In this document: positions 7,808 through 16,974 of the stretch, in pieces | Layout of the letters: each line of letters starts with the position of its first letter | Numbering within the stretch: position 1 is the stretch's first letter | NCBI GenBank assembly: GCA_964423405.1 | Contig: CAYREY010000014.1 | Location: 1-64,000 of the forward strand | From: Bog-950 sp964423405 | Lineage (GTDB): Bacteria; Bacteroidota; Bacteroidia; Chitinophagales; LD1 | Length of the DNA: 64,000 nucleotides | Direction: 5' to 3' | Notes under the pieces: model-generated | Told to the model about the DNA's origin: nothing | What the model saw: the letters and a program-made list of their open reading frames with translations, nothing else | The model's database searches: none | Position numbers and translations under genes: made by a program

Positions 7808-7889
7808 TGCCCGAGAAGGGACTCGAACCCCCATGCCTTGCAGCACTCGCACCTGAAACGAGCGCGTCTACCAATTTCGCCACCCGGGC
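7808..7889 (-). tRNA. tRNA-Leu (anticodon CAG)
   Basis: On the minus strand the acceptor stem GCCCGGG pairs with CTCGGGC. The D loop contains AATTGGTAGA. The anticodon stem CTCGT/GCGAG holds the loop TTCAGGT with CAG. A long variable arm typical of class II tRNAs follows, then the T loop TTCGAGT. The discriminator is A. No CCA is encoded. Confidence 0.93.
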
Positions 7890-7981
7890 AAGTTTGCTTC
7901 CGGTTTCCGGTTTTAAGGCCGGGATCCGGCTGGTATTAGGAACCGCAACAACAGTTGCGCTTCGCTTCGTTCAGAGGGTGG

Positions 7982-7989
7982 CAAATGTA
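7982..7989 (-). promoter_or_regulatory. Possible -7 box for tRNA-Leu
   Basis: TACATTTG on the minus strand matches TAnnTTTG and lies about 93 bases before the tRNA 5' end. No clear TTTG partner is seen at the usual distance, so this is tentative. Confidence 0.35.
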
Positions 7990-7994
7990 ATCTT

Positions 7995-8843
7995 TCAGTT
8001 GTAATTATAAAACCCGCGGCCCGTTTTTTTACCTAAGTGCCCGGCATCTACCTTTTGCTGCTGTATGCGGTTAGGGCGGAACTTCGCATCCTGATGGAAC
8101 GATTCGAACAGCGATGAAGTAACGGCAAAGTTAATATCGTTGCCTACATGGTCCATAAGTTTAAAAGGTCCCATTTTAAAACCGGCGCTTTCCATCAGCG
8201 CATCTATGGTTTCAATAGGGGCTACTTTCTCTTCCAGCAATTTCAGGCTCTCTACATAATAGTGGCGTGCCACGCGGTTGGTTATAAAGCCCGGCGAGTC
8301 GGCGCACATAATGGGTGTTTTGCCAACCGCTACCGATAGCTGATAAATAGCATCGGCCACCTCTTTGCTGGTTTCGGCACCGCTTATTACCTCTACCAGT
8401 TTCATTAAATGGGCAGGGTTAAAAAAGTGCATGCCCACCACGCGCTGCGGGTTGGCAATGCCTTTGGCTATACGCGTAACGGGTATAGAGGATGTGTTGG
8501 TGGCCAGTATGGTTTCTGCGCTGTTTATATCTGCCAGTTTGGTGAACAGTTCGCGCTTTACTTCCAGTTTTTCTACAATAGCTTCTACAATCAAATCGCC
8601 CACCAGGGTATTTACATCGGTAGTGTAGCTAATGCGGCCTAGGGTGGCTGTTTTGTCGGCTTCGCTTAGTTTACCTTTGGCTACAGCACCTGCCAGGTTT
8701 TTTTCAATATCGGCTTTCGCTTTATCTAATTGCTGGGTGTTTAAATCGTACAGCACTACCGTTAAGCCACTTTGTGCAAATACCTGTGCAATGCCGGCAC
8801 CCATAGCGCCGGCGCCTGCTACGCCTGTTTGTTTGATGGTCAT
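7995..8843 (-). CDS. 3-hydroxyacyl-CoA (3-hydroxybutyryl-CoA) dehydrogenase
   Basis: The enzyme oxidises L-3-hydroxyacyl-CoA to 3-ketoacyl-CoA with NAD+, in beta-oxidation or butanoate metabolism. The 282-residue length fits the single-function family (Hbd/PaaH type). Visible features are the Rossmann motif GAGAMGAGIAQVFAQSG, the catalytic His/Glu region GMHFFNPAHLMKLVEVI, and the signature DSPGFITNRVARHYYVES followed by the C-terminal domain. No hydratase domain is fused. A TATATTTG box at 8874-8881 on the minus strand may be its promoter. It stands alone, with no other beta-oxidation gene nearby. Confidence 0.92.
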   Translation of the reverse strand: MTIKQTGVAGAGAMGAGIAQVFAQSGLTVVLYDLNTQQLDKAKADIEKNLAGAVAKGKLSEADKTATLGRISYTTDVNTLVGDLIVEAIVEKLEVKRELFTKLADINSAETILATNTSSIPVTRIAKGIANPQRVVGMHFFNPAHLMKLVEVISGAETSKEVADAIYQLSVAVGKTPIMCADSPGFITNRVARHYYVESLKLLEEKVAPIETIDALMESAGFKMGPFKLMDHVGNDINFAVTSSLFESFHQDAKFRPNRIQQQKVDAGHLGKKTGRGFYNYN

Positions 8844-8883
8844 GATGTGAATTTAACAGAGAAAGTGAGATTGCAAATATAAA

Positions 8884-9393
8884 CTACAATTCAAACGATT
8901 TTGTGTAACGAACCAAATGCGTGGAAGGGGTTGTTCTATTGTCAATAAGTCGCCATAATTCACAATCTATTTTACTCGCATCCGGAAAAACAAACAACTG
9001 TATACCTGTTTCGAAATTTATTTCAAGGCCTCCAAAAACATCTGCTTTACAACTTATTACAATGGGTTGAAACTGAATCAAGAAATTACTCAATTTCACA
9101 TCCCGCAGATTCGCATTAGCCTTATCCCAATCAAAGTTTTCATCAAATGCCTGATTTTCATTGGCCGGCTCAAATATGTCGTTACTGGCAACAATAATTT
9201 TCTCTGCGTCTCTCAAATGCCATGGGCACTGAATATGAAGGCCAAATTCACCAACCTCCATCATTCTATCCCTTTTTTTGCTTAGCCGGCTAGTCGTTCC
9301 AAATTTCAGGCATTCCATGTTTGCGGCTCTGCTGGTGGTGCTTAAATTAAGCCCAATAAGCGCAGTAAGAATGTTGGTTACCTCTTCACTCAT
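8884..9393 (-). CDS. Hypothetical protein, 169 residues
   Basis: I do not recognise a named domain. The protein is soluble, with a segment VGEFGLHIQCPWHLRD near residues 46-61 that recalls a widespread group of small uncharacterised proteins carrying a GEWxLHIQCPWR-like core. There is no signal peptide. Its neighbours give no clue: a convergent-free position between the dehydrogenase and a divergent M16 peptidase gene. Length and codon use support a real gene. Confidence 0.6.
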   Translation of the reverse strand: MSEEVTNILTALIGLNLSTTSRAANMECLKFGTTSRLSKKRDRMMEVGEFGLHIQCPWHLRDAEKIIVASNDIFEPANENQAFDENFDWDKANANLRDVKLSNFLIQFQPIVISCKADVFGGLEINFETGIQLFVFPDASKIDCELWRLIDNRTTPSTHLVRYTKSFEL

Positions 9394-9576
9394 GTGTTAG
9401 CGTGTCTAAACGAAAGCTTTGGTGATTGTTTAAATTTAAGGTTCAAATGTAGCAGGTATTGGGGAAATGAAAATCTGATTGTATCACCGCTATTAGCTAA
9501 TTTTGCCCTATAAACAGTAAACTTTAACCATAAACTAACAGTAAATTGGTGTAGGTTTGCCCACTTAAATTGATAC

Positions 9577-10815
9577 ATGATAAAATTTGAGCAGTTTGAA
9601 TTGAAAAACGGGCTAAAGGTAATAGTGCACGAAGATCCCTCTACTACCATGGCCGCGGTAAACATACTTTACAAAGTAGGTTCGCGCGATGAAGATGCCA
9701 GCCAGACCGGCTTTGCACACCTGTTCGAGCACTTTATGTTCGAAGGCTCGGTAAACATACCCGAGTTTGATACACCACTACAAAATGCAGGTGGAGAGAA
9801 CAACGCCTTTACCAGTACCGATATAACCAACTATTACGATATACTGCCGGCCAATAACCTGGAAACTGCTTTCTGGCTGGAGAGCGACCGCATGCTATCG
9901 CTAGCGTTTGAAGAAGAAAGCCTGGCTACGCAGAAGAATGTGGTAATGGAAGAGTTTAAGGAGCATTACATTAACCAGCCTTACGGCGATGTATGGCATA
10001 AAATGTGCGACCTGGCTTACAAGGTACACCCGTACCGCTGGCCGGTTATAGGCCTTAACCTGCAGCATATAGAGCAGGTTAAAATGCAAAGCGCCCGCGA
10101 TTTTTATTTTAAATACTACCGCCCCAACAACGCGGTAATGGTAGTAGCCGGTAACGTTAAAACCGCGCAGATACAAAAGCTGGCCGAAAAATGGTTTGGC
10201 GAAATACCATCGGGCGAAAAGATAATACGTAACCTGCCGCAGGAGCCTGTACAAAACGAAGAGCGCATACTGGAAGTAAAAGCCGATGTGCCTGTACATG
10301 CTTTGTACAAAGCCTATAAAATGGGTGCACGTACCGATGCCGATTTTTATGCGTCGGATTTACTGCGCGATATATTAAGCACCGGCGAATCATCGCGCCT
10401 GTACCAGCAACTGGTAAAAGAGAAAAAGCTGTTCAGCAGTATCAGTGCCTACAGCACCGAAACCATAGATGCCGGCATGTTGATGGTAGAAGGCCGGTTG
10501 GCGAAAGGGGTAGGTATAGATGAAGCTGACAAAGCTGTAACACAGGCACTGGAAGAAATGGTGACTACCAAAGTAACCGAAGAGGAATTAACCAAGGTGA
10601 AAAACAAAATAGAGGCTTATGTAACCTTTGGCGAAGTAAACGTGCTTAACCGTGCTATGAACCTGGCCTACTTTGATATGCTGGGTAACGCCGCCGGTGT
10701 TAACCACGAGATAGAAAAATACATGGCCGTAACACCCGATAGTCTGCAACAGGCTGCCGCCCGTATTTTTGATAAAAACAAAAGTAATACCATTAAGTAT
10801 TTAAGTAATAACTAG
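9577..10815 (+). CDS. M16 family zinc peptidase, active-type subunit
   Basis: The 412-residue protein carries the inverted zinc motif HxxEH as HLFEHFMF at about residues 48-55. The downstream glutamate lies in NNAFTSTDITNYYD...EEFKEHY, and the M16 C-terminal domain follows. There is no signal peptide, so it may act in the cytoplasm or be exported by an unseen route. The next gene codes for a homologue without the zinc motif, so the two probably form a heterodimer like other M16B pairs. A TAGGTTTG box at 9552-9559 could be its -7 element. The stop codon has been altered by a small insertion (see the repeat at 10797-10934). Confidence 0.9.
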   Translation: MIKFEQFELKNGLKVIVHEDPSTTMAAVNILYKVGSRDEDASQTGFAHLFEHFMFEGSVNIPEFDTPLQNAGGENNAFTSTDITNYYDILPANNLETAFWLESDRMLSLAFEEESLATQKNVVMEEFKEHYINQPYGDVWHKMCDLAYKVHPYRWPVIGLNLQHIEQVKMQSARDFYFKYYRPNNAVMVVAGNVKTAQIQKLAEKWFGEIPSGEKIIRNLPQEPVQNEERILEVKADVPVHALYKAYKMGARTDADFYASDLLRDILSTGESSRLYQQLVKEKKLFSSISAYSTETIDAGMLMVEGRLAKGVGIDEADKAVTQALEEMVTTKVTEEELTKVKNKIEAYVTFGEVNVLNRAMNLAYFDMLGNAAGVNHEIEKYMAVTPDSLQQAAARIFDKNKSNTIKYLSNN

Positions 10816-10934
10816 TAAATATATTTTATAGAACCGGTTTCTGTACCTTGTGTGCAGGGTGGTTCTCCCCTCTCTGTAGGAGAGGGGAGATGCCGACAGG
10901 CAGAGGGGGGAGGCCGGTATTTAAGTAATAACTA
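10797..10934. mobile_element. Small palindromic insertion flanked by an 18-bp direct repeat
   Basis: The 18 bases GTATTTAAGTAATAACTA occur at 10797-10814 and again at 10917-10934. Between them lies a 102-base element with the perfect hairpin TCTCCCCTCTC/GAGAGGGGAGA (10864-10890). The first copy contains the end of the M16 gene. Read in the same frame, the second copy ends in TAA just nine bases before the next ATG, while the first ends TAG using a base of the insert. This is what insertion with target duplication would leave. It has no coding capacity, so it would be a MITE-like or palindromic repeat element. Confidence 0.65.
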
Positions 10935-10944
10935 AGCAAAGAAC

Positions 10945-12222
10945 ATGAGTATAAACAGAGCTATTGCTCCGGATATTAACCTGATAGATAAACTGGAATT
11001 TCCGCAGATTGAAAAAGTAACACTGGATAACGGTGTAGAAGTGTACCTGCTGAACGAAGGTGAGCAGGATGTAGTGAAAGTAGAGTTGATGTATAAAGCC
11101 GGTAAATGGTACGAAGCTAAAAACCTGGTAGCCGATTTAACCAACCGCATGCTGCGCGAAGGTACCGGTAGCAAAACAGCCAAACAACTGGCCGATACAT
11201 TCGATTACTACGGTGCTAATTTTGGTAGTTCGGCTGGTTTCGAAACCGGCGGGGCATCGCTATATAGCCTTACCAAACACGTAGATAACCTGTTGCCGTT
11301 GCTGCACGAGATATTTGAAGATTCTGTTTTTCCGGAACATGAACTGGAAACTATCATCAGCAACCGCAAGCAGCGCCTGCTGGTAGATTTGAAGAAGAAC
11401 GATTTTGTAGCTAACCGTCAGTTTATTGGGGCCTTATTTGGTTACAAGCACCCGTATGGCCGCATTACCGAGGTAAGCAATTTTGAAGACCTGACCGTTG
11501 CCGACCTGAAAGCACACTACAAAACCTATTACGACCCGGCTACGCTTATCATTATGGTGTCGGGTAAGTTTAACGATACGCTGGTAAAGCAACTTAATAA
11601 TACCTTTGGTAAAAGACCTGCCAGCGCCGTTAAGCCCGGCGAGGGTTTAACCTATGCTATTGAACCAAGTACCGAACTGGTACACCATACCGAAAAAGCC
11701 GACTCGGTGCAGAGTGCTATACTGATAGGTAACCTTAGTATTAATAAAACGCATCCCGATTTTCTTAGGCTATCGGTACTTAATACCGTGTTTGGTGGCT
11801 ACTTTGGTTCGCGCCTTATGAGCAATATACGCGAAGAGAAAGGTTATACCTATGGTGTACACTCAACCTTTGCATCGTACCCGCATGGTGGTTTTATCGA
11901 AATATCATCGGAGGTAGGTAAAGATGTACGCGAAGCTACGTTGAACGAAATTAAGTTTGAGATTGGTCGCCTGCGCACCGAACTGATACCTGGTGATGAA
12001 CTGGATGTAGTAAAGAACTACATGAGCGGCAAAATACTGCGCAGTATAGATGGGCCTATGAAGTTTTCGGAAACACTTAAGGGCCTGCTGATATACAAGC
12101 AGGATGTAAGCTACATACAAAGCCTGCTGAACACCGTGCGCAATGTAACATCGGAAGAGTTACTGGAACTAGCCAATAAATATTTCGACTACGACAAAAT
12201 GTATAAAGTAACGGTAGGGTAA
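10945..12222 (+). CDS. M16 family peptidase-like protein, non-catalytic partner
   Basis: The 425-residue protein has the M16 fold, with segments such as GVEVYLLN, EEKGYTYGVHSTFASYPHGG and a YFGSRLMSNIREEKG substrate-binding region. The position of the zinc motif reads ADLTNRMLREGT, without HxxEH. The C-terminal R-Y pair region (EEKGYTYGV) is retained. In the family, such inactive chains pair with an active chain encoded next to them, here the gene at 9577-10815. There is no signal peptide. Confidence 0.88.
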   Translation: MSINRAIAPDINLIDKLEFPQIEKVTLDNGVEVYLLNEGEQDVVKVELMYKAGKWYEAKNLVADLTNRMLREGTGSKTAKQLADTFDYYGANFGSSAGFETGGASLYSLTKHVDNLLPLLHEIFEDSVFPEHELETIISNRKQRLLVDLKKNDFVANRQFIGALFGYKHPYGRITEVSNFEDLTVADLKAHYKTYYDPATLIIMVSGKFNDTLVKQLNNTFGKRPASAVKPGEGLTYAIEPSTELVHHTEKADSVQSAILIGNLSINKTHPDFLRLSVLNTVFGGYFGSRLMSNIREEKGYTYGVHSTFASYPHGGFIEISSEVGKDVREATLNEIKFEIGRLRTELIPGDELDVVKNYMSGKILRSIDGPMKFSETLKGLLIYKQDVSYIQSLLNTVRNVTSEELLELANKYFDYDKMYKVTVG

Positions 12223-12242
12223 TTGCCATATCGCCATAAATG

Positions 12243-12275
12243 AAAAGGCCGCAGATACTATCTGTGGCCTTTTTT
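12243..12275 (+). terminator. Intrinsic terminator after the M16 pair
   Basis: The stem AAAAGGCCGCAGA/TCTGTGGCCTTTT (one G-T pair) with a five-base loop is followed by T residues, 20 bases beyond the stop. Confidence 0.8.
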
Positions 12276-12388
12276 ATGGTGTGGACTACGTCTTTTTTAT
12301 AGTAAAATAGCCAATAATTGTACAAAACGGGCGTTTGCAACTAAACCGTTTCGGTATAACTCTTAATATTGTAACTATTATTGCGCCC

Positions 12389-14176
12389 GTGAAATTGAAA
12401 TTGCTTTTAGTTCCGTTTTTGGTTACAGTGTTTTGTTTAACCGGATTTAGTCAGGTAATACTGGCCCCCGACCTGCAATGCGTGCAAAACGACCAGGTAA
12501 ACGGCGATATTACCCTGTACTGGACTAACCCACCGGCCAATGCCTGTGGCGCGTTTGTACAGTACACTATTTATGGTTCGCCAACAGGTCCCGGTGGCCC
12601 GTACACCGCTACAGCTGTTACCAACCAGGCTGCTACCAGTTATTTGTTTACCGGTGCGTTGGGTGTATCTACTACCTGGTATTATTATATGGAGGCCAGC
12701 TATAACTGCGCTGGTGCTACCGTGTTGCAATCCGATACGGTAAATAACCTGAACCCTACCACCCCTACCATTGTAAATGTAAACGTAACCCCCGGTGGTA
12801 ATGTTGAGTTTAACTGGCAACCCGGCCCATCGCCGCAAACCCAGTGTTATGTTATTTATTACTACCTGCCCAACGGTCTGGCAGTTCCGCTCGATACGGT
12901 TTGTGGTTATAACAGCACTACTTACCTGGATGTAACCGGCGACCCTACCAGCGGTTCGCTCGTGTACTCAATAGCTGCGCTGGATAGCTGCGGCAAAATA
13001 AGTGCCTACAGTACTTATCCGCACAATACACTTTTTGCTTCGGCTGCGTCGCAGGCCTGCCAAAGCCAGGTAGATCTCTCATGGAACCGCTATATTAACT
13101 GGCCACAGAGTGTGCTGCGTTACGAGGTATGGGTTAGCCGCAACGACAGTGCCTACGCTAAAGTAGCCGAGGTAGATACTGCCAACCTGGTTTATAACTA
13201 TACGGGTTTTAATGATGGCGACTCGCTGTGTATATACATTAAAGCCGTAAGTGCTGCCGACTCTAACATTACCTCTAATAGTAATTATATGTGTATGCGG
13301 GCCTCTATTGTACAGCCCCCGCGCTATAATTATATTACCAATGCCACGGTAGATTTAAATAACCACATTACTGTTACCTGGATGATAGATTCGCTGGCTG
13401 AGTTGATTTACTACAAGGTACAGCGCAGCACCAATAATACCACCTACCAGCCGATAGAGCAGATAGCGGCACCAAGCCCATTGCGCCGGTTTGAAACTTA
13501 TGAAGACTCTCTAGGGATTATGCCGCAGAATAACCCTTATTACTACAAAATTGTGGCTATTGACAGCTGCCAGACCCAGTTTGAATCGGGCGAAGTAAAA
13601 ACCGTAAACCTTAAAGGTGAGTTATACGATTATTATATAGCCAACCTTACCTGGAACGATTTTGAACTGTTTGGTGCAACTGTAGTACGTTACAATCTGT
13701 ACCGCAACATTACCGGTACGTATCAGTTAATACGTTCATTCACTCCGGGCACTAACAGCTACTCCGATTCGCTACAGCAGTTTTTAGATGCCAACGGCAT
13801 ATTCTGCTACCGCATAGAGGCAGTTTATGATCTTGATTTGCCGCTGGCAAATTATACAGCTACGCTATCTAGCTGGAGTAACGAGCAATGCATTATTCAC
13901 CGCCCTATTATTTACATACCCAATGCCTTTGCACCCAATGGTGTAAACAATGTGTTTAAGCCAACTATTATATACGGCGAGCCCAAAGGGTATGTAATGA
14001 CTATATTTAACCGCTATGGTGGTAAAGTATTTGAATCTACCGACCCGGAGGTAGGATGGGATGGAATAGACCACGGTAAAGAAGCCCAGCTTGGGGCTTA
14101 TGCTTACCTGATACAGTTTTATGCCAATGATGGTGTGCAGGTAGAACGCAAGGGTATGGTGCTGCTGGTTAAATAA
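12389..14176 (+). CDS. T9SS type B sorting domain protein with fibronectin III-like repeats
   Basis: The GTG at 12389 is chosen because it opens directly on a signal peptide (KLKLLLVPFLVTVFCLTGFSQ). An ATG at 12335 would add 18 residues in front of it. The 595-residue protein contains about four to five fibronectin III-like beta domains (start VQNDQVNGDITLYWTNPP). It ends in the gliding-motility-associated C-terminal domain (IPNAFAPNGVNNVFKP, FNRYGGKVFES, final LVK), the type B signal for the type IX secretion system. It is therefore predicted to be exported across the outer membrane and held at the surface or released. The ligand is unknown. Confidence 0.88.
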   Translation: MKLKLLLVPFLVTVFCLTGFSQVILAPDLQCVQNDQVNGDITLYWTNPPANACGAFVQYTIYGSPTGPGGPYTATAVTNQAATSYLFTGALGVSTTWYYYMEASYNCAGATVLQSDTVNNLNPTTPTIVNVNVTPGGNVEFNWQPGPSPQTQCYVIYYYLPNGLAVPLDTVCGYNSTTYLDVTGDPTSGSLVYSIAALDSCGKISAYSTYPHNTLFASAASQACQSQVDLSWNRYINWPQSVLRYEVWVSRNDSAYAKVAEVDTANLVYNYTGFNDGDSLCIYIKAVSAADSNITSNSNYMCMRASIVQPPRYNYITNATVDLNNHITVTWMIDSLAELIYYKVQRSTNNTTYQPIEQIAAPSPLRRFETYEDSLGIMPQNNPYYYKIVAIDSCQTQFESGEVKTVNLKGELYDYYIANLTWNDFELFGATVVRYNLYRNITGTYQLIRSFTPGTNSYSDSLQQFLDANGIFCYRIEAVYDLDLPLANYTATLSSWSNEQCIIHRPIIYIPNAFAPNGVNNVFKPTIIYGEPKGYVMTIFNRYGGKVFESTDPEVGWDGIDHGKEAQLGAYAYLIQFYANDGVQVERKGMVLLVK

Positions 14177-14183
14177 CACTCTC

Positions 14184-14236
14184 CGTCATTGCGAGGATGA
14201 TTTCGGCTTTGCGAAATCTGACGAAGCAATCTGCCG
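14184..14236. repeat. Dispersed intergenic repeat (CGTCATTGCGAGGA type)
   Basis: CGTCATTGCGAGGATG, then GATTTCG/CGAAATC as a small hairpin, then GACGAAGCAATCTG. This word order is a well-known dispersed repeat found between genes in several bacterial phyla. It lies between two converging genes. Confidence 0.6.
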
Positions 14237-14280
14237 CACAAACAAAGTGGTTGCTACTTTTTATGTTGCTGGCAGTGTAA

Positions 14281-15252
14281 TTACTTTACAGTGCTGCTGG
14301 TTAAAACACTATCTGTTACCGGATTTAAAAATTTCTCTATAAGATCCCTCGTTTTAACCGGTTCTTCTATCATCGGGCAATGGCCGCACTGGTCAATAAT
14401 TTCAACAGCACTGCCTTTAATTGCTTTATGAAAGCGTTCTGCATGCTCTACCGGTATAATTTCATCGCCGCTACCCCAAATAATTAAGGTGGGGCGGGTT
14501 ACCTTACTTATCAGCGATTCATCGGGAAACTGGTTGCTGGTTGCCAGGTTAAGCATGTGGGCTATGTTGCCATCGCGGTTGGTAAAACGGTTGTTCCGTA
14601 GTATAAATTCTGCCGGTATCGAGTCATCTTTAAAAAATGTACGTCGGGCACCCTCGCGGCTCATAAACATAGGCATGCCTTTATTAAACATCTGGCGTAC
14701 CGATTTAAACTTAAACATCATCAGGTTGCCGGCAATTTTTTCCGAATCGTAGCCCGCAGGGTCCAGCAATACAATTTTGCGTACTTTATTGGGGTGGTCA
14801 ATGGCGGTCATCCAGGTAGCCGCGCCGCCCATGCTGTTGCCTATTACATATACCGAATCGAGGTGCAGGGTATCCAGTATAAAAGTGATGTAGTCGCGGT
14901 AATCCTGCAGGTAATTTTCGTTTTCATTTACTGCCGGAAAATCCGACAGGCCAAACCCCGGTAAGTCTATACGTACTACACGGTACTTGTCTTTCATCAG
15001 GGCGGCCAGCTCGTTAAAGTTGGTGTACGAGCCACCAAAGCCGTGTATCATCAGCACCGGAAAGCCGCTGCCCTCATCGGTATAGTGTACCTCGGCATTG
15101 CGCCAGGTAATAAAGTGCGAAGCCGGAGAACCTAGGTCTTTTTTGGCCTGCTCTTTACTTATTATCATATCAGGCTGCAGCAGTATAAAAGTAAGCGGAA
15201 CGAGGAAAATAGTAACCAGTGCAATGGCAATAAACCCCAGTTTCTTATTCAT
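14281..15252 (-). CDS. Membrane-anchored alpha/beta hydrolase
   Basis: The 323-residue protein has one N-terminal hydrophobic segment (residues 5-24) and then an alpha/beta hydrolase domain. Visible parts are HGFGGSYTN (oxyanion hole), GNSMGG with the nucleophile serine, WGSGDEIIP with the likely acid aspartate, and CGHCPMIE with the histidine. The whole catalytic triad is therefore present. The substrate cannot be told; esterases and C-C bond hydrolases share this layout. It faces away from guaB and the two genes share an 80-base upstream region. Confidence 0.85.
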   Translation of the reverse strand: MNKKLGFIAIALVTIFLVPLTFILLQPDMIISKEQAKKDLGSPASHFITWRNAEVHYTDEGSGFPVLMIHGFGGSYTNFNELAALMKDKYRVVRIDLPGFGLSDFPAVNENENYLQDYRDYITFILDTLHLDSVYVIGNSMGGAATWMTAIDHPNKVRKIVLLDPAGYDSEKIAGNLMMFKFKSVRQMFNKGMPMFMSREGARRTFFKDDSIPAEFILRNNRFTNRDGNIAHMLNLATSNQFPDESLISKVTRPTLIIWGSGDEIIPVEHAERFHKAIKGSAVEIIDQCGHCPMIEEPVKTRDLIEKFLNPVTDSVLTSSTVK

Positions 15253-15298
15253 ATTTCGGCATTTGAACGCCGAATATGCTTAAAAAAATGATATAGGT

Positions 15299-15329
15299 TT
15301 TGGAAACCGTACAGCTTTATTCATATTTG
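15299..15329 (+). promoter_or_regulatory. guaB promoter, possibly leaderless
   Basis: TTTG at 15299-15302, a 19-base spacer and CATATTTG at 15322-15329 (one mismatch to TAnnTTTG). The guaB ATG lies at 15333, only three bases after the box, so transcription would start at or inside the start codon. Confidence 0.5.
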
Positions 15330-15332
15330 CGC

Positions 15333-16814
15333 ATGGCAGCAAAAAAATCCTTCTCCGATAAATTCTCCTTTGAGGGAATAACTTTCGATGACGTTTTAAT
15401 GGTTCCGGCTTACTCAGAGGTACTTCCGCGCGAGGTAGAAATAAGCACGCAACTAACCCGCAATATCCGCATTAATGTTCCCCTGGTGTCGGCCGCCATG
15501 GATACCGTAACCGAATCGGCACTGGCTATTGCCATAGCCCGCGAGGGCGGTATAGGCATACTGCACAAAAACATGAGCATAGAAAAACAGGCCGAAATGG
15601 TGCGTAAAGTTAAACGTGCCGACAGCGGCATGATAATAGACCCTATAATACTGGATGAAGATGCGATTGTGGGCCAGGCACACCGTATAATGAGCGAAAA
15701 CCGTATTGGTGGTATTCCCATTGTAAGCAAAGCGGGTAAACTGGTAGGTATACTTACCAACCGCGACCTGCGTTTTGAGAAAAACATGAAACGCAAGGTA
15801 ACGGATATAATGACCGTAGAAAAGCTGATTACCGCCCCTAAAGGCACCGATCTTAAACAAGCCGAGAAAATACTGGAGAAACATAAAATTGAAAAGCTGC
15901 CGGTGGTAGATACTGCTGGTAAACTGGTAGGCCTTATTACCTATAAGGATATACTGAAAGTTAAAAACCACCCGAACGGTTCTAAAGATAAATTCGGACG
16001 CTTGTTATGTGGGGCAGCCGTAGGTGTTACTGCCGATATGCTACAGCGTATAGAAGCGCTGGCTGCTGTAGGCGTAGATGTGGTTTGTATAGATACAGCA
16101 CACGGCCACAGCCGCGGTGTATTACAATCAATAAAAAAAGCCAAGCAAACATTTAAGCACCTGGATATAGTAGGTGGTAACGTGGCTACCGAAGCCGGTG
16201 CCAAAGCCCTGATAGATGCCGGTGTAGATGGTGTGAAAGTAGGGGTGGGTCCTGGTTCTATATGTACTACGCGTATAGTAGCCGGTGTGGGTGTGCCACA
16301 GCTAACCGCCATATTTGAGGCTGCCAAAGCCGGTAAAAAAGCCGGTGTGCCAATTATAGCCGATGGCGGTATACGCTATACCGGCGATATTGTAAAAGCT
16401 ATTGCTGCCGGTGCCGATACAGTAATGGCCGGTGGTATTTTTGCCGGTACCGACGAAAGCCCGGGCGAGACTATTATTTACGAAGGCCGTAAGTTTAAAT
16501 CGTACCGTGGTATGGGTAGCGTAGAGGCTATGCAGGAGGGAAGTAAAGACCGCTATTTTCAGGATGTGGAGGAGGATATTAAAAAACTGGTACCCGAAGG
16601 TATAGTAGGCCGCGTGCCGTTTAAAGGCTCGGTGCAGGAGGTAATGTACCAATACATTGGTGGTTTGCGTGCCGGTATGGGTTACTGTGGCGCTAAAAAT
16701 ATTAAAGCATTACAGCAGGCGCAGTTTGTGCGTATTACCAACGCCGGTATGCAGGAGAGCCACCCGCACGATGTAATGATTACCAAAGAAAGCCCTAACT
16801 ACTCGCGTAAGTAG
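15333..16814 (+). CDS. guaB: Inosine-5'-monophosphate dehydrogenase
   Basis: The enzyme converts IMP to XMP with NAD+, the first committed step of GMP synthesis. The 493-residue protein has the TIM barrel interrupted by two CBS domains (about residues 95-215). It also has the catalytic loop GPGSICTTRIVAGVG with the active cysteine and the phosphate loop YRGMGSVEAM. The ATG at 15333 gives MAAKKSFSDKFSFEG, the family start; an upstream ATG at 15300 would lie within the promoter. Two terminators follow. Confidence 0.96.
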   Translation: MAAKKSFSDKFSFEGITFDDVLMVPAYSEVLPREVEISTQLTRNIRINVPLVSAAMDTVTESALAIAIAREGGIGILHKNMSIEKQAEMVRKVKRADSGMIIDPIILDEDAIVGQAHRIMSENRIGGIPIVSKAGKLVGILTNRDLRFEKNMKRKVTDIMTVEKLITAPKGTDLKQAEKILEKHKIEKLPVVDTAGKLVGLITYKDILKVKNHPNGSKDKFGRLLCGAAVGVTADMLQRIEALAAVGVDVVCIDTAHGHSRGVLQSIKKAKQTFKHLDIVGGNVATEAGAKALIDAGVDGVKVGVGPGSICTTRIVAGVGVPQLTAIFEAAKAGKKAGVPIIADGGIRYTGDIVKAIAAGADTVMAGGIFAGTDESPGETIIYEGRKFKSYRGMGSVEAMQEGSKDRYFQDVEEDIKKLVPEGIVGRVPFKGSVQEVMYQYIGGLRAGMGYCGAKNIKALQQAQFVRITNAGMQESHPHDVMITKESPNYSRK

Positions 16815-16822
16815 TAACATAT

Positions 16823-16851
16823 ACTTGCCCGGTTTTAAAAACCGGGCAAGT
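16823..16851 (+). terminator. Hairpin after guaB
   Basis: A long stem ACTTGCCCGGTTTT/AAAACCGGGCAAGT with almost no loop, directly after the stop. It has T-rich sequence on its 3' side only in part. Confidence 0.65.
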
Positions 16852-16868
16852 CATTTTATTTATACTGC

Positions 16869-16905
16869 AAAACATCCGAAGTTTTTAAAACTTCGGATGT
16901 TTTTG
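16869..16905. terminator. Second, bidirectional-type terminator after guaB
   Basis: AAAACATCCGAAG/CTTCGGATGTTTT with a T/A-rich loop, flanked by A on the left and T on the right, so it could work on both strands. Confidence 0.8.
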
Positions 16906-16974
16906 TTTGATAGAGCATTTGTTTGTTATGCTTATAAATAGTACGTTCGGTAGAACAAATTAAAACAACATACA

